Assembly: GCF_037071985.1 (NCBI RefSeq) | Contig: NZ_JAXHDF010000003.1 | Span: 186,001 to 250,000, forward strand | From: Pseudogracilibacillus sp037071985 | GTDB lineage: Bacteria > Bacillota > Bacilli > Bacillales > Amphibacillaceae | Direction of reading: 5' to 3' | DNA: 64,000 nucleotides | Part shown: piece after piece, positions 17,967 through 27,178 of the stretch | Layout of the letters: every line of letters begins with the position of its first letter | Position numbering within the stretch: the stretch's first letter is position 1 | Position numbers and translations under genes: made by a program | The notes under the pieces: generated by a model | What the model saw: only the letters and a program-made list of their open reading frames with translations | Database searches by the model: none | What the model was told of the DNA's origin: nothing

Positions 17967-18779
17967 ATGATTGTAGGTGAAAAAATGAATGAGATAATTT
18001 TTAAACAAGCGAAAGCGTGGATACTGGAAGCGGGTGAATTAATCCGTAAAAAAATAAATGATCCATTAGTTGTTGATACAAAAGCAAATGCAAATGACCT
18101 GGTAACAACGATCGATAGAGAGACAGAGGAGTTTTTGGCTACCAATATAAAAGAAACGTATCCAAATCATTTCATCCTCAGTGAAGAAGGATTTGGTGAT
18201 AATATCTCTACACTTGATGGTGTTGTGTGGATTATTGATCCGATTGACGGTACAATTAATTTTGTAAATCAAAAAAGAAACTTTGCTATTTCAATCGGAA
18301 TTTTTATCGATGGTATTGGTGAAATGGGATTTGTGTATGATGTGATGGCTGGAAATCTTTACTCTGCAAAACGAGGAGAGGGCGCATATAAGAACGATCG
18401 GAAATTACGCCCTTTAAAGAAAGACCTACAGCTTAGTGAAAGTATTCTAGGACTTAACCATAAATGGCTTTGTGAGAATACGGTAGTAGATGAAAAAGAA
18501 ATTCAGAAGCTAGTAAAACGTGTTAGAGGAACGAGAGCATATGGATCGGCTGCATTAAAACTGGCATTTTTGGCAGAAGGAATAATTGATTCGTATATTA
18601 CGATGAATCTAGCGCCATGGGATATTGCGGGAGGGATGGTTCTCGTTGCAGAAGTTGGAGGTGTCACGAAAAATATCGATGGAAAGTCGGTAAATATGAT
18701 AGGGACAGATTCAACCGTTAGCTGTCATCCTGCCATTTTAGAAGACCTTCTTGAGGTAATGAAGAAGGGAAGAAAATAA
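17967..18779 (+). CDS. inositol monophosphatase family protein
   Basis: 270 residues with the metal-binding boxes of the lithium-sensitive phosphatase family: SEEGFG, WIIDPIDGTINFV and APWDIAGGMVLVAEVGG. It would hydrolyse a phosphomonoester such as inositol-1-phosphate, fructose-1,6-bisphosphate or NADP. The frame may begin at 17967 or at the Met six codons later (17985), which has GTAGGTG before it. It stands between two terminators and may be transcribed alone. Substrate is unknown. Confidence 0.85.
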   Translation: MIVGEKMNEIIFKQAKAWILEAGELIRKKINDPLVVDTKANANDLVTTIDRETEEFLATNIKETYPNHFILSEEGFGDNISTLDGVVWIIDPIDGTINFVNQKRNFAISIGIFIDGIGEMGFVYDVMAGNLYSAKRGEGAYKNDRKLRPLKKDLQLSESILGLNHKWLCENTVVDEKEIQKLVKRVRGTRAYGSAALKLAFLAEGIIDSYITMNLAPWDIAGGMVLVAEVGGVTKNIDGKSVNMIGTDSTVSCHPAILEDLLEVMKKGRK

Positions 18780-18830
18780 ATACTATTGATAGAAAACTGT
18801 ATACGCCCAACGAAGGTTTTACCATAATCG

Positions 18831-18852
18831 CTTGGCAATAAGCCAAGTTTTC
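18831..18852 (+). terminator. small terminator before the FecCD-type importer
   Basis: CTTGGC, a 5-base loop and GCCAAG, followed by TTTTCT. It could end the phosphatase transcript or act as an attenuator for the importer. No cobalamin or other riboswitch is recognisable in this 100-base gap. Confidence 0.55.
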
Positions 18853-18879
18853 TAGTGTTATTTGAAAGGATAGAAATCT

Positions 18880-19944
18880 ATGTCTGAAAGAACTCATTTT
18901 CAGAAAAGTCGCGATCGGCTTAACATGAAACTTGTTATCACACTATTAATCTTTGTAAGTGCCATTTCCATTCTATTAGCAATCGGTATTGGACCTGTGT
19001 CGGTACCTCCTAAAATCGTTGCTGCTATATTAGGAGATCGTATTCCAATCTTAACAGCTATTTTACCAAAGGAATGGACGGAATTAGACGCTCATATTGT
19101 CATGCAACTTCGTTTACCACGCGTATTGCTAGGCATGATTGTAGGAGCGTCCCTTTCTGTAACAGGGGTGGCAATGCAAGCATTAGTCCGCAATCCACTT
19201 GCAGATCCGTTTATTTTAGGAGTGTCATCAGGCGCTTCGGCAACAGCAACGCTCGGAATGTTATTTGGTGTTTTTCATTTTTTTGGGCGATATTCACTTG
19301 CAATTAGCGCTTTCCTTGGGGCGGCTATAACGATCATTATTGTTTATTCGATTTCACGGGTAAGAGGAAGAATTAATATTACTCAATTACTTCTTACCGG
19401 TGTGGTCACGGCAATGATTATGGATGCTATTACGAAAATCATTACGCTTCATGCACCAAATGCCCTTGGTCTTCATAATGCTGCTTTTTGGATGTCCGGA
19501 AGTTTGGCAGGTGCAAAATGGGGTTATTTACAATTACCTTTTATTGTTATGCTCGTTTGTATCATTGTGTTAATGATTAACTATCGATCATTAAACGCGT
19601 TATTATTCGGCGAAGAAACGGCGGGTACATTGGGGATTAATGTAAATAGGATGCAGAAGTTATTAATACTTATCGCATCCCTACTTGCTGGTGTAACAAT
19701 TGCAGTTAGCGGAGCAATTGGATTTGTTGGCTTAATTGCACCACATATTACGAGGTTATTGATTGGTTCAGACCATAGACGGGTACTTCCTGTAAGTGCT
19801 TTTTTAGGTGGAATATTAGTCGTGTGGACAGATGTTGTTGCACGAATTATTGTTGCACCGGAAGAATTACCAATTGGGTTATTAACTGCAATTATAGGAG
19901 GTCCCTTTTTTATATGGTTATTAAAACGAAACACACGATTTTAG
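18880..19944 (+). CDS. FecCD-family metal/chelate ABC permease
   Basis: 354 residues with about ten predicted membrane segments. Family motifs are RLPRVLLGMIVGASLSVTG, QALVRNPLADPFILGVSSGA, GFVGLIAPHITRLLIGSDHR and PIGLLTAIIGGPFF. It forms the homodimeric channel of an importer for ferric siderophores, haem, cobalamin or a similar cargo. ATPase and binding-protein genes follow 14 and 5 bases apart. The ribosome binding site is GAAAGGA. Confidence 0.92.
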   Translation: MSERTHFQKSRDRLNMKLVITLLIFVSAISILLAIGIGPVSVPPKIVAAILGDRIPILTAILPKEWTELDAHIVMQLRLPRVLLGMIVGASLSVTGVAMQALVRNPLADPFILGVSSGASATATLGMLFGVFHFFGRYSLAISAFLGAAITIIIVYSISRVRGRINITQLLLTGVVTAMIMDAITKIITLHAPNALGLHNAAFWMSGSLAGAKWGYLQLPFIVMLVCIIVLMINYRSLNALLFGEETAGTLGINVNRMQKLLILIASLLAGVTIAVSGAIGFVGLIAPHITRLLIGSDHRRVLPVSAFLGGILVVWTDVVARIIVAPEELPIGLLTAIIGGPFFIWLLKRNTRF

Positions 19945-19958
19945 CGGAGGTTTAACTC

Positions 19959-20747
19959 ATGCACTTACGAGTGGAAAATATAAGTTTTTCTTACCAAGAA
20001 GAGAAAAAAATCCTTGATAATATTAACCTACATGTAGAAAAAGGCGAGTTAGTTGGTATTATCGGTCCTAATGGAAGTGGAAAGTCAACGATATTAAAAA
20101 ACATCTACCGTGTCCTGAAGCCAGATGAGGGAGCCGTTTTTTTAGATGATGAAGCTGTTTATCAAATGCATGTGAAAAAAGCCGCAACAAAACTAGGTGT
20201 TGTTGGTCAAGAAAATTCAATTCCTTTTGATTTTACCGTCGGTGATATTGTTGCAATGGGGAGAGGCCCACATAAAGGATTATTAGAAAGTGATACAGAA
20301 GAAGATCAGCGTATTGTGATGAATGCTTTGAAACAAGTAGATCTTGAGCATTTAATATATCAAGATTATCGCCAATTGTCAGGCGGAGAAAAACAGCGTG
20401 TTATTATTGCACGCGTACTGGCACAACAAACGGATTTTTTAATTTTAGATGAGCCAACAAACCATTTGGATATTCATCATCAGTTACAAATTTTTGATCT
20501 TGTAAAAAATATCGGAGTTACCGTGTTAGCAGCAATTCACGATTTAAATCTGGCTGCATTATATTGTGATCGAATTTATTTGCTTAAGGACGGAAAATTA
20601 GTAACAGCCGGCACACCGGAAACCGTTTTAACAGAAAAAAATATTGGTGACGTTTTTGGTATTCATACCGATATTATGATTCATCCGATTACAAAAAAAG
20701 TTTCTATTACGTATTTGCCGGAAAGTTTAGCTGAAACAGAGGAGTAG
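19959..20747 (+). CDS. FecE-type ABC transporter ATPase
   Basis: 262 residues: Walker A GPNGSGKST, Q-loop GVVGQEN, signature LSGGEKQRVIIARVL, Walker B LILDEPTNHLD and H-loop AIHDLN are all intact. The C-terminal tail (GIHTDIMIHPITKKVS) is typical of FecE/HmuV-type ATPases. It powers the permease encoded upstream. Confidence 0.93.
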   Translation: MHLRVENISFSYQEEKKILDNINLHVEKGELVGIIGPNGSGKSTILKNIYRVLKPDEGAVFLDDEAVYQMHVKKAATKLGVVGQENSIPFDFTVGDIVAMGRGPHKGLLESDTEEDQRIVMNALKQVDLEHLIYQDYRQLSGGEKQRVIIARVLAQQTDFLILDEPTNHLDIHHQLQIFDLVKNIGVTVLAAIHDLNLAALYCDRIYLLKDGKLVTAGTPETVLTEKNIGDVFGIHTDIMIHPITKKVSITYLPESLAETEE

Positions 20748-20752
20748 TCTTT

Positions 20753-21706
20753 ATGAAAAAAAATATACTACTTATATTAGTCATTATAGTATTAACAGCA
20801 TGTACCAATGATAAAACGGAACAGTCTACAGTTGATAGTACAGGTGGATCAGCAAATCTTACTTTTGATAATTATGGAAGAGAAGTTGTTGTCACAGAAA
20901 AACCAACTAAGGTTTTGACACTTGGTCCGAATACAACAGAAGTGATGATTGCACTTGGACTCGAAAATAATATCATTGGAAACAGTTTAAATAATCATAG
21001 CCGTGGACCACTGCCTGAATTTGCGGATGCATATGAAAAGATTCCTGAATTAACGTATGGCCCAGTAACTAGGGAAGCGGTTGCGACTAGTGGCGCCGAC
21101 TTTATCTATGGAATTGATTGGGAATTTGGCGGCGAAGGTTTAGACTTAGAGGAATTGAACGGTTTAGGGATAACAACGTACATGAATAGTGCAACAAGCA
21201 TGGAAGAAATTTATCAAGAAGTAGAAGATCTCGGTAAAATATTCGAAGCCGAAGATGAAGCAAAAGCATTTATTTCAGACCAAAAAAATAGAATCGAAGC
21301 GGTAGAGGAAAAAGTTTCAGACGAAAAAGTAGTAAATGTTCTAGTGTATGATAGTGGCGGAGATGGTGTTTTCACTGCTGGTGGAACTAATTTTGAAACA
21401 TTATTAATTGAACTTGCAGGTGGAAAGAATATATTCGATGATATTACGGACAAAGAATGGGCAACGGTCAGTTATGAAGAAGTAGCTGCTCGAGAACCAG
21501 ATGTTATCCTCGTCCATGATTATGATGCACCAAGCTATGACCAAAAAATCGAAGATATTAAAAATGATCCCGCATTAGCTCAGTTTGAATGTGTCAAACA
21601 GGAAAGATTTGTAAAGATCGAATTAGAAAGTGTTTTGCCAGGTTCTAGAATGGCATATACAGTGGAAAAATTAGCGGAAGGATTTCATCCAGACTTGTTT
21701 GAATAG
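20753..21706 (+). CDS. metal/chelate-binding lipoprotein (TroA-like, FecB/BtuF fold)
   Basis: 317 residues. The lipobox LTAC is at about residues 14-17. The mature part has VVTEKPTKVLTLGPNTTEVMIALGLENNIIG, with the same layout as BtuF/FecB-like class III binding proteins, a long alpha-helix linker, and AAREPDVILVHDY. It is the extracellular receptor of the three-gene importer. The cargo cannot be determined. A nickel chelate for the lar system is an interesting but unsupported idea. Confidence 0.88.
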   Translation: MKKNILLILVIIVLTACTNDKTEQSTVDSTGGSANLTFDNYGREVVVTEKPTKVLTLGPNTTEVMIALGLENNIIGNSLNNHSRGPLPEFADAYEKIPELTYGPVTREAVATSGADFIYGIDWEFGGEGLDLEELNGLGITTYMNSATSMEEIYQEVEDLGKIFEAEDEAKAFISDQKNRIEAVEEKVSDEKVVNVLVYDSGGDGVFTAGGTNFETLLIELAGGKNIFDDITDKEWATVSYEEVAAREPDVILVHDYDAPSYDQKIEDIKNDPALAQFECVKQERFVKIELESVLPGSRMAYTVEKLAEGFHPDLFE

Positions 21707-21779
21707 GTCGTATGAAATTACGTCTTTTTTTTGAAAAAGTTTAACTAACTTTTATGAAATATAGGGAGGAAACTAGACA

Positions 21780-22469
21780 ATGCAATGTACTTTATATAAA
21801 AAAATGTTTTTATTCATTAGCATATTTGTTTTAGCTGTGGTCTTAGTTGGTTGCGGATCTAATTCTGAAGAAAGTAAAGAGAAAGATATGGAGGAAACAG
21901 ATCAATCTGCAGAACAAAAAACAGAAAACGAACAAACTACTCCATCCGGTGAGCATCCGATTGTCACTATGAATGTGGAGGGTGAAGGAAAAGTTCTGAT
22001 TGAGTTATATCCTGATGTTGCACCAAATACGGTAAACAATTTTATTTCTTTAGTAGAAGATGGTTTTTATGATGGTTTGATTTTTCATCGAGTTATTCCA
22101 GGATTCATGATCCAAGGTGGAGATCCAGAAGGTACTGGGATGGGTGGCCCCGGCTATTCAATTAAAGGGGAGTTTAACTCAAATGATTTTGCTAATAATT
22201 TAGAACATGAACGTGGCGTAATCTCAATGGCTCGTTCACAGGCATCTGACTCTGCCGGATCACAATTTTTTATTATGACAGATGACTCTCCACATCTTGA
22301 TGGGGATTATGCCGCATTTGGAAAAGTAATTGAAGGTATGGATGTGGTTGATAAGATTGTTTCGGTGGAACGAGATAATGTTGATAAGCCACTTGAAGAC
22401 CAAGTAATAGAATCGATGAAGATTGATTTGAATGGATATGAAGCAGTAGAACCTGAAGTAATCGAGTAA
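21780..22469 (+). CDS. peptidyl-prolyl cis-trans isomerase, cyclophilin-type lipoprotein
   Basis: 229 residues: a signal peptide with lipobox VGCG, a Glu/Lys/Thr-rich linker to about residue 58, then a cyclophilin domain. FHRVIPGFMIQGGDP contains the catalytic Arg, and GPGYSIKGEF, RGVISMAR, GSQFFIMTDDSPHLDGDYAAFGKVIEGMDVVDKI follow in family order. It is anchored outside the membrane and would assist folding of exported proteins. It has a good ribosome binding site (AGGGAGGAA) and a separate terminator, so it is probably its own unit. Confidence 0.93.
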   Translation: MQCTLYKKMFLFISIFVLAVVLVGCGSNSEESKEKDMEETDQSAEQKTENEQTTPSGEHPIVTMNVEGEGKVLIELYPDVAPNTVNNFISLVEDGFYDGLIFHRVIPGFMIQGGDPEGTGMGGPGYSIKGEFNSNDFANNLEHERGVISMARSQASDSAGSQFFIMTDDSPHLDGDYAAFGKVIEGMDVVDKIVSVERDNVDKPLEDQVIESMKIDLNGYEAVEPEVIE

Positions 22470-22559
22470 ATAGGCATACAAAAATCTACTTTATACAGAG
22501 TGGATAAGTTTGTATAAAACAAATTATACGTTTCGCTAATTCAATAGCAGTTCTAGTTT

Positions 22560-22602
22560 GAATAACATTAATGATACACCATTAGTGTTATTCATTTTTT
22601 TA
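22560..22602 (+). terminator. strong terminator after the cyclophilin gene
   Basis: The 14-base arms GAATAACATTAATG and CATTAGTGTTATTC (one G-U pair) enclose a 6-base loop, followed by ATTTTTTTA. Confidence 0.9.
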
Positions 22603-22682
22603 TTTAAGTAAACTTTTTGAAGTGTGAGTGAGGTGAATGGGAGAGTAACACTGATGAAATTTGAACGAAAAGAGGTAGGGCG

Positions 22683-24005
22683 ATGTTATCTAGAATTGCG
22701 GATCGTTTTTCGAAACTTGTTCAACGTTTTTTACCGGATGCATTTGTCATTGCTGTACTGATGACAGTCATTGTGTTACTTATTGGCTTAGCAATGAATC
22801 CCTCTGAACCGAAAGTGATTTTTCAAGCGTGGGGTGACGGTTTTTGGACATATTTAGCATTCACTATGCAGATGGTTTTATTGTTAATGACGGGAATGAC
22901 GTTGGCTTCCGTTCCGTTTATTAACAAAGGCTTGACCAAGATAGCCATGTTAGCAAAGAAACCATGGCAGGCGTATTTATTAACTTTCCTTGTGTCTGCA
23001 TCAGCCTATTATATTAATTGGGGTTTAGCTGTTGTTGTCGGTGCAATTATTGCAAAAGAAATAGCTAAACGAAATGAACATACACATTTTCCTTTGTTAG
23101 TGGCTAGTGCTTATGCCGCAACAGTTCTTTTTGCCGGAGGAATGTCTAGTTCAATTGGGTTAACCATTGCAACGAATGGGCATTTTTTAGAAGAAGTGAT
23201 GGGAGTGATCCCAACGTCTGAGACGATCTTTCATCCTTCAACATTTATTATTTTTTTCTGTCTCGTTTTCTTTATGTCTATTTTTCTTATTCTTATGACT
23301 CCGAAAAAGAATATAAAGTCATACAGAACCTTAATAAAGCAACAGGAAGAACAACCTTTGGAAGTAAAGATGGAAAAGCCTGACACTCCTGCTTTATGGC
23401 TCGAATATACTCCATCATTAGGAATGATCATCGGCGGCGTTGGGATTATTTATACGATTATTTCTTTTAGCGGAGGAAGAGATTTAGATTTAGACATTAT
23501 TAATCTCTTCTTTTTATCATTGGGATTGTTTTTCCATCGTTCATTAGGCCAGTTTGCTAGAACGTTTGCAAATGTCTCCAAGTCCATTTCGCCATTAATC
23601 TTACAATTTCCATTTTATGCTGGGATAATTGCTATTTTATCTAGCTCAGGACTCGGTCAATTAATCATCGATGGAATGACTTCCGTTGCTAGTCCGAATA
23701 CGTTTAATCTATTTACCTATTGGGTGTCCGGTTTTATTAATATTTTAGCTCCTTCCGGTGGAGGACAATGGGCATTACAAGGTCCTTTGCAAATCCCAGC
23801 AGCAATTGAACTTGGAGTTGATCCGGCAAAAACTGCGATGGCTGTTGCATGGGGAGACGCTTGGACAAATTTAATCCAACCGTTCTGGGCATTGCCGATT
23901 CTTTCTGTTGTTGGTTTGCATATTCGTGATATTATGGGTTATTGTATTTTATTAAGTACAGTCGTTGGCGTTGTAACAAGTGTGTTAATCTTTTTCTTAT
24001 ATTGA
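22683..24005 (+). CDS. atoE: AtoE-family short-chain fatty acid/carboxylate transporter
   Basis: 440 residues with about ten to twelve membrane segments. LVQRFLPDAFVIAVLMT and the late NILAPSGGGQWALQGP and AWGDAWTNLIQPFWALPIL are hallmarks of the AtoE/TIGR00366 family. It would import short-chain fatty acids or keto-acids. It lies 6 kb upstream of a CoA-transferase/thiolase operon, the usual partner of AtoE, and may serve it. Direct cotranscription is unlikely because of the intervening genes. Confidence 0.88.
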   Translation: MLSRIADRFSKLVQRFLPDAFVIAVLMTVIVLLIGLAMNPSEPKVIFQAWGDGFWTYLAFTMQMVLLLMTGMTLASVPFINKGLTKIAMLAKKPWQAYLLTFLVSASAYYINWGLAVVVGAIIAKEIAKRNEHTHFPLLVASAYAATVLFAGGMSSSIGLTIATNGHFLEEVMGVIPTSETIFHPSTFIIFFCLVFFMSIFLILMTPKKNIKSYRTLIKQQEEQPLEVKMEKPDTPALWLEYTPSLGMIIGGVGIIYTIISFSGGRDLDLDIINLFFLSLGLFFHRSLGQFARTFANVSKSISPLILQFPFYAGIIAILSSSGLGQLIIDGMTSVASPNTFNLFTYWVSGFINILAPSGGGQWALQGPLQIPAAIELGVDPAKTAMAVAWGDAWTNLIQPFWALPILSVVGLHIRDIMGYCILLSTVVGVVTSVLIFFLY

Positions 24006-24068
24006 GTGAAGCAGAGTTTTATAGAGAGTGCCCTTAGTATAATGCATTGTCGATAAATAACTGATTCG

Positions 24069-24085
24069 TTATACAACTTGTATAA
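24069..24085. promoter_or_regulatory. perfect 17-base palindrome upstream of the amino-acid importer
   Basis: TTATACAA, a central C, TTGTATAA. It lies about 200 bases before the binding-protein gene. A plausible promoter follows at about 24139-24167 (TTGGTA, 17 bases, TAAAAT). The palindrome is a candidate operator; the regulator is unknown. Confidence 0.4.
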
Positions 24086-24284
24086 AAAGAAGTCAGATAA
24101 TTAAATTATTCGGATAATGAAACCGCTATCAATAAATTGGTACTATAATAATCACACAATAAAATATGAGATGAAGAATGTATGTATAAACTAATTAAAG
24201 GATAGACGTATATGAAAAAGGGGGAATTCTACTACATATAGGTAAGTTCATCTTGCAGACTACTTTTAAAAAGGGGAGAAGAAA

Positions 24285-25130
24285 ATGAAAAAAATCTATT
24301 TAAGTATAGTAATAGGGTTACTTTTAATTGGATTACTAGCCGCATGTGGAGGTAGTGGAGATACAACAACAGAACAAGCAGAGGTGGAAGGAGAGGAAGA
24401 GACAGATGCTTCAGGCGGGGCTAGTGTCAACACAATTGAAGAAGGTAAATTGACTTTTGGCTCAAGTGGGCTATACAAGCCGTTTAACTTTGAAGACTTA
24501 GATGGAAATGAAACCGGATTTGAAGTTGAACTCGGTGAAGCAATAGCTAAAGAGATGGGGCTTGAACCGAATCCTGTATTTACTCAAGATTTTGGTGCGT
24601 TAATAGAAGAAGTAAATACTGATCGGATTGATGTAATTCTAGGAAGTTTAACAATTACGGAGGAAAGAGCAGAAGCAGTAGATTTTTCGGAGCCGTATTA
24701 TACATCTGGACCAGTATTTTACGTGCATAAAGACACCGATGATATTGAATCATGGGATGATCTTGAAGGAAAAGAAGTAGGTGTTATTGCCAATAGTGTG
24801 TATGAAGATACGGTACTAGAACATATTTCTGAAGATCAATTATCGACCTATCAGTCGGATACTGTTGCTCTTCAAGATTTGGCAGCCGGGTCGGATCGAC
24901 TTGATATGGTACTGACGGATAAAATTGTAGGTCTTGTACAGATTGATGAAAACAATTTGGAAATTAAGTCGGTTGGAGAACTTATTTTCGAAGAGAAAAT
25001 TGGTGCCGCTGTTAAAAAAGGAAACCAGGAATTACTTGATGAAATAAATCGTGCGCTTGAAGCAATTATTGAAAATGGCATATATGAAGAATTGAGTGAA
25101 AAATGGTTTGGGGAGAGTATTTTAGAATAA
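24285..25130 (+). CDS. amino-acid-binding lipoprotein (SBP family 3)
   Basis: 281 residues. The lipobox LAAC is at about 19-22, followed by an acidic, Thr-rich linker. The mature domain has KLTFGSSGLYKPFNFED, GFEVELGEAIAKEMG, ITEERAEAVDFSEPYY and GVIANSVYED, the standard family 3 signature for polar amino acids. It delivers its ligand to the permease/ATPase encoded from 25737 on. A 464-base repeat now separates it from them. The ribosome binding site is AAGGGGAG. Confidence 0.9.
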   Translation: MKKIYLSIVIGLLLIGLLAACGGSGDTTTEQAEVEGEEETDASGGASVNTIEEGKLTFGSSGLYKPFNFEDLDGNETGFEVELGEAIAKEMGLEPNPVFTQDFGALIEEVNTDRIDVILGSLTITEERAEAVDFSEPYYTSGPVFYVHKDTDDIESWDDLEGKEVGVIANSVYEDTVLEHISEDQLSTYQSDTVALQDLAAGSDRLDMVLTDKIVGLVQIDENNLEIKSVGELIFEEKIGAAVKKGNQELLDEINRALEAIIENGIYEELSEKWFGESILE

Positions 25131-25145
25131 TTACTAACTAAATGT

Positions 25146-25609
25146 GAGGTTGGGACATAAATAAAACTAGCAACTGAAAAGGCGAACAATATGTTTGTTT
25201 AGCGTAGGAAATATACGTAGACTCCTCGTCGGCTAAAGGCGGTCACGTCCTGTGACTGTAGCTACGCTTTCGCCCCACCGTAAAGATTTGTGACCAACGC
25301 CGACACTAGGACGTCCTGTCCGTCGCAGGAACAGCGACAGGGGAACGCAGACTAAGTACGCCACGTCCTGTGGCAACGTCTGCACTAGTACATCCTGTAC
25401 GTCGGAAGATCTCTATAGCGACTCGAGACGAGGAGCTACAGAAGCAGATCGCCGTGCCCGAGGTAAAGGAGACACAGTTCAAGCAAGTGTAAGTGTTGCT
25501 TGAACTGATGTCGCGCTTATGCCTGTGATGAAAGCGAAGTGTATTTCCGAAGCTATCATACCCTTAGTATCGTCTTTTCTTTTGATAAAAATACTATTGT
25601 CTCAGCCTT
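25146..25609. repeat. full-length dispersed TIR repeat inside the amino-acid ABC operon
   Basis: The left end GAGGTTGGGACATAAATAA and right end ATTGTCTCAGCCT are imperfect inverted repeats. The interior is GC-richer than its surroundings and full of short inverted blocks (GTCGGCTAAAGGCGG, ACGTCCTGTCCGTCG, ACGTCCTGTGGCAACGT). It matches the copy at 59585-60007 almost throughout. Compared with that copy it carries an extra ~38 bases near 25254-25291. No transposase is encoded. It sits between the binding-protein and permease genes. Confidence 0.8.
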
Positions 25610-25736
25610 ATACTTTTTACCGTCTGTGATTTTGATTAGATGCTGCCAACGCTTTTAGGATTAGAACCTTTATAAATCTAGCAATTATTTAAGAAGTAAC
25701 ATAGGTTCTGATTTTTTAAAATTAGGAGGAATGATA

Positions 25737-26399
25737 ATGACCTTTTGGGAACTGTTTATTGAAACGATGCCCGGATATAAGGACGCAGTGATCGCCACCG
25801 TAAAAATAACCGTGCTTGGTTTGATTATTGGAATGGTAATTGGATTGTTTTTTGCTTTTTTAAAGGTTAGTAAGTTTAAATTATTAAATTTTATCGCGGA
25901 TATTTATATAACCATTATTCGAGGAACTCCACTCGTCGTCCAAATTTTTATACTTTATTTCGGATTAGTTCATTTTGTTGATTTGGGGCGTTTTTTATCT
26001 GGAGGCATTGCTCTTGGGATACATAACGGTGCGTATATTGCAGAAATTTTTCGTGGATCAATTCAGTCTATTGATCGGGGACAGTCAGAAGCAGCTCGCA
26101 GTTTAGGAATGTCCTATCCATTAACAATGCGACGAATTGTTTTGCCACAAGCCTTAAGAAGAGCAATTCCACCGCTTGGAAACCAGTTTATTATTGCGTT
26201 AAAAGATTCATCCCTCGTTGCGTTCATTGGATTCCAAGATTTATTTAACCGAGCGCAGCGTATTCAATCTGCAACAGGTCTGGCAATGGAATCATATATT
26301 ATTGTTGGAATTTATTATCTTTTACTAGTACTGGTATTATCCTTTATTGTAAGTCGAATTGAGCGTTATTTATCTAAGAGTGAAAGGGGGCTTACTTAA
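25737..26399 (+). CDS. amino-acid ABC transporter permease (HisM/GlnP type)
   Basis: About 220 residues with five predicted membrane segments. It has RGTPLVVQIFILYFGL, the EAA loop EAARSLGMSYPLTMRRIVLPQ, and GNQFIIALKDSSLVAFIG. The frame opens at ATG 25731, but AGGAGGA (25724-25730) abuts that codon, so ATG 25737 is the likely start. The stop overlaps the ATPase start (TAATG). With the binding protein encoded before the repeat it makes a polar amino-acid importer. Confidence 0.9.
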   Translation: MTFWELFIETMPGYKDAVIATVKITVLGLIIGMVIGLFFAFLKVSKFKLLNFIADIYITIIRGTPLVVQIFILYFGLVHFVDLGRFLSGGIALGIHNGAYIAEIFRGSIQSIDRGQSEAARSLGMSYPLTMRRIVLPQALRRAIPPLGNQFIIALKDSSLVAFIGFQDLFNRAQRIQSATGLAMESYIIVGIYYLLLVLVLSFIVSRIERYLSKSERGLT

Positions 26400-27139
26400 T
26401 GAGTGAAAATGATATTGTCATTGAAGTACAACAACTGAATAAGAGTTTCGGGTCTCTTCACGTTTTGAAAGATGTTGATCTAGAGGTGAAGGAGAGTGAA
26501 GTGGTTGTCTTAATAGGGGCGAGTGGATCAGGAAAAAGTACGCTACTTCGATGTATTAACTTTTTAGAAATAAACGAAAGTGGCAAGATTTATTTGGAAG
26601 GAAATAAAATTGATCCGAAAAAAGATGATTTGAATAAAGTACGTATGCGAACAGGAATGGTTTTTCAACACTTTAATCTTTTCCCACATATGACAGTAAT
26701 GGAAAATATCATTGAAGCTCCCATTCAAGTAAAAAAGATGGCCAGAGATGAAGCGATCCGGATTGGAAAAGAATTACTAGGGAAAGTAGGACTTTCTGAT
26801 AAAGCCGATGTTTATCCAAGAATGTTGTCGGGTGGGCAGCAACAACGGGTTGCAATCGCTCGGGCATTGGCAATGCAGCCGCAAATTATGCTTTTTGATG
26901 AACCGACTTCAGGGCTCGACCCGGAACTTGTTGGAGAAGTCTTAGAAGTTATGAAAGCACTCGCTCAAGAAGGAATGACAATGGTCATTGTAACACACGA
27001 AATGGGGTTTGCTCGTGAAGTTGCAGATCATGTTGTCTATTTAGATCAAGGACGAGTGATTGAAGTAGGTGCACCAGATCAAATTTTTGAAAATGCAATG
27101 GAAGAGAGAACGAAGGAATTTTTAAGTAAAGTATTATAG
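26399..27139 (+). CDS. amino-acid ABC transporter ATPase (GlnQ/HisP type)
   Basis: 246 residues with all ATPase motifs intact: Walker A GASGSGKST, Q-loop VFQHFNLFP, signature LSGGQQQRVAIARAL, Walker B IMLFDEPTSGLDP and H-loop VTHEMGFA. Its start overlaps the permease stop. It is the working ATPase of this importer and the parental type of the degenerate copy just downstream. Confidence 0.93.
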   Translation: MSENDIVIEVQQLNKSFGSLHVLKDVDLEVKESEVVVLIGASGSGKSTLLRCINFLEINESGKIYLEGNKIDPKKDDLNKVRMRTGMVFQHFNLFPHMTVMENIIEAPIQVKKMARDEAIRIGKELLGKVGLSDKADVYPRMLSGGQQQRVAIARALAMQPQIMLFDEPTSGLDPELVGEVLEVMKALAQEGMTMVIVTHEMGFAREVADHVVYLDQGRVIEVGAPDQIFENAMEERTKEFLSKVL

Positions 27140-27178
27140 AACTTTCGAACAAACTTCCTAATATAGGGAGGGTATAAT

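Noticed and set aside
18780..18879. Cobalamin riboswitch or Fur box before the FecCD-type permease
   Set aside because: The 100-base gap is too short for a cobalamin riboswitch, and I see neither a B12 box nor a clear Fur palindrome; only a small hairpin is present.
25146..25609. CRISPR array or insertion sequence with transposase
   Set aside because: There are no regularly spaced identical repeats and no transposase ORF; the short internal repeats are irregular inverted blocks.
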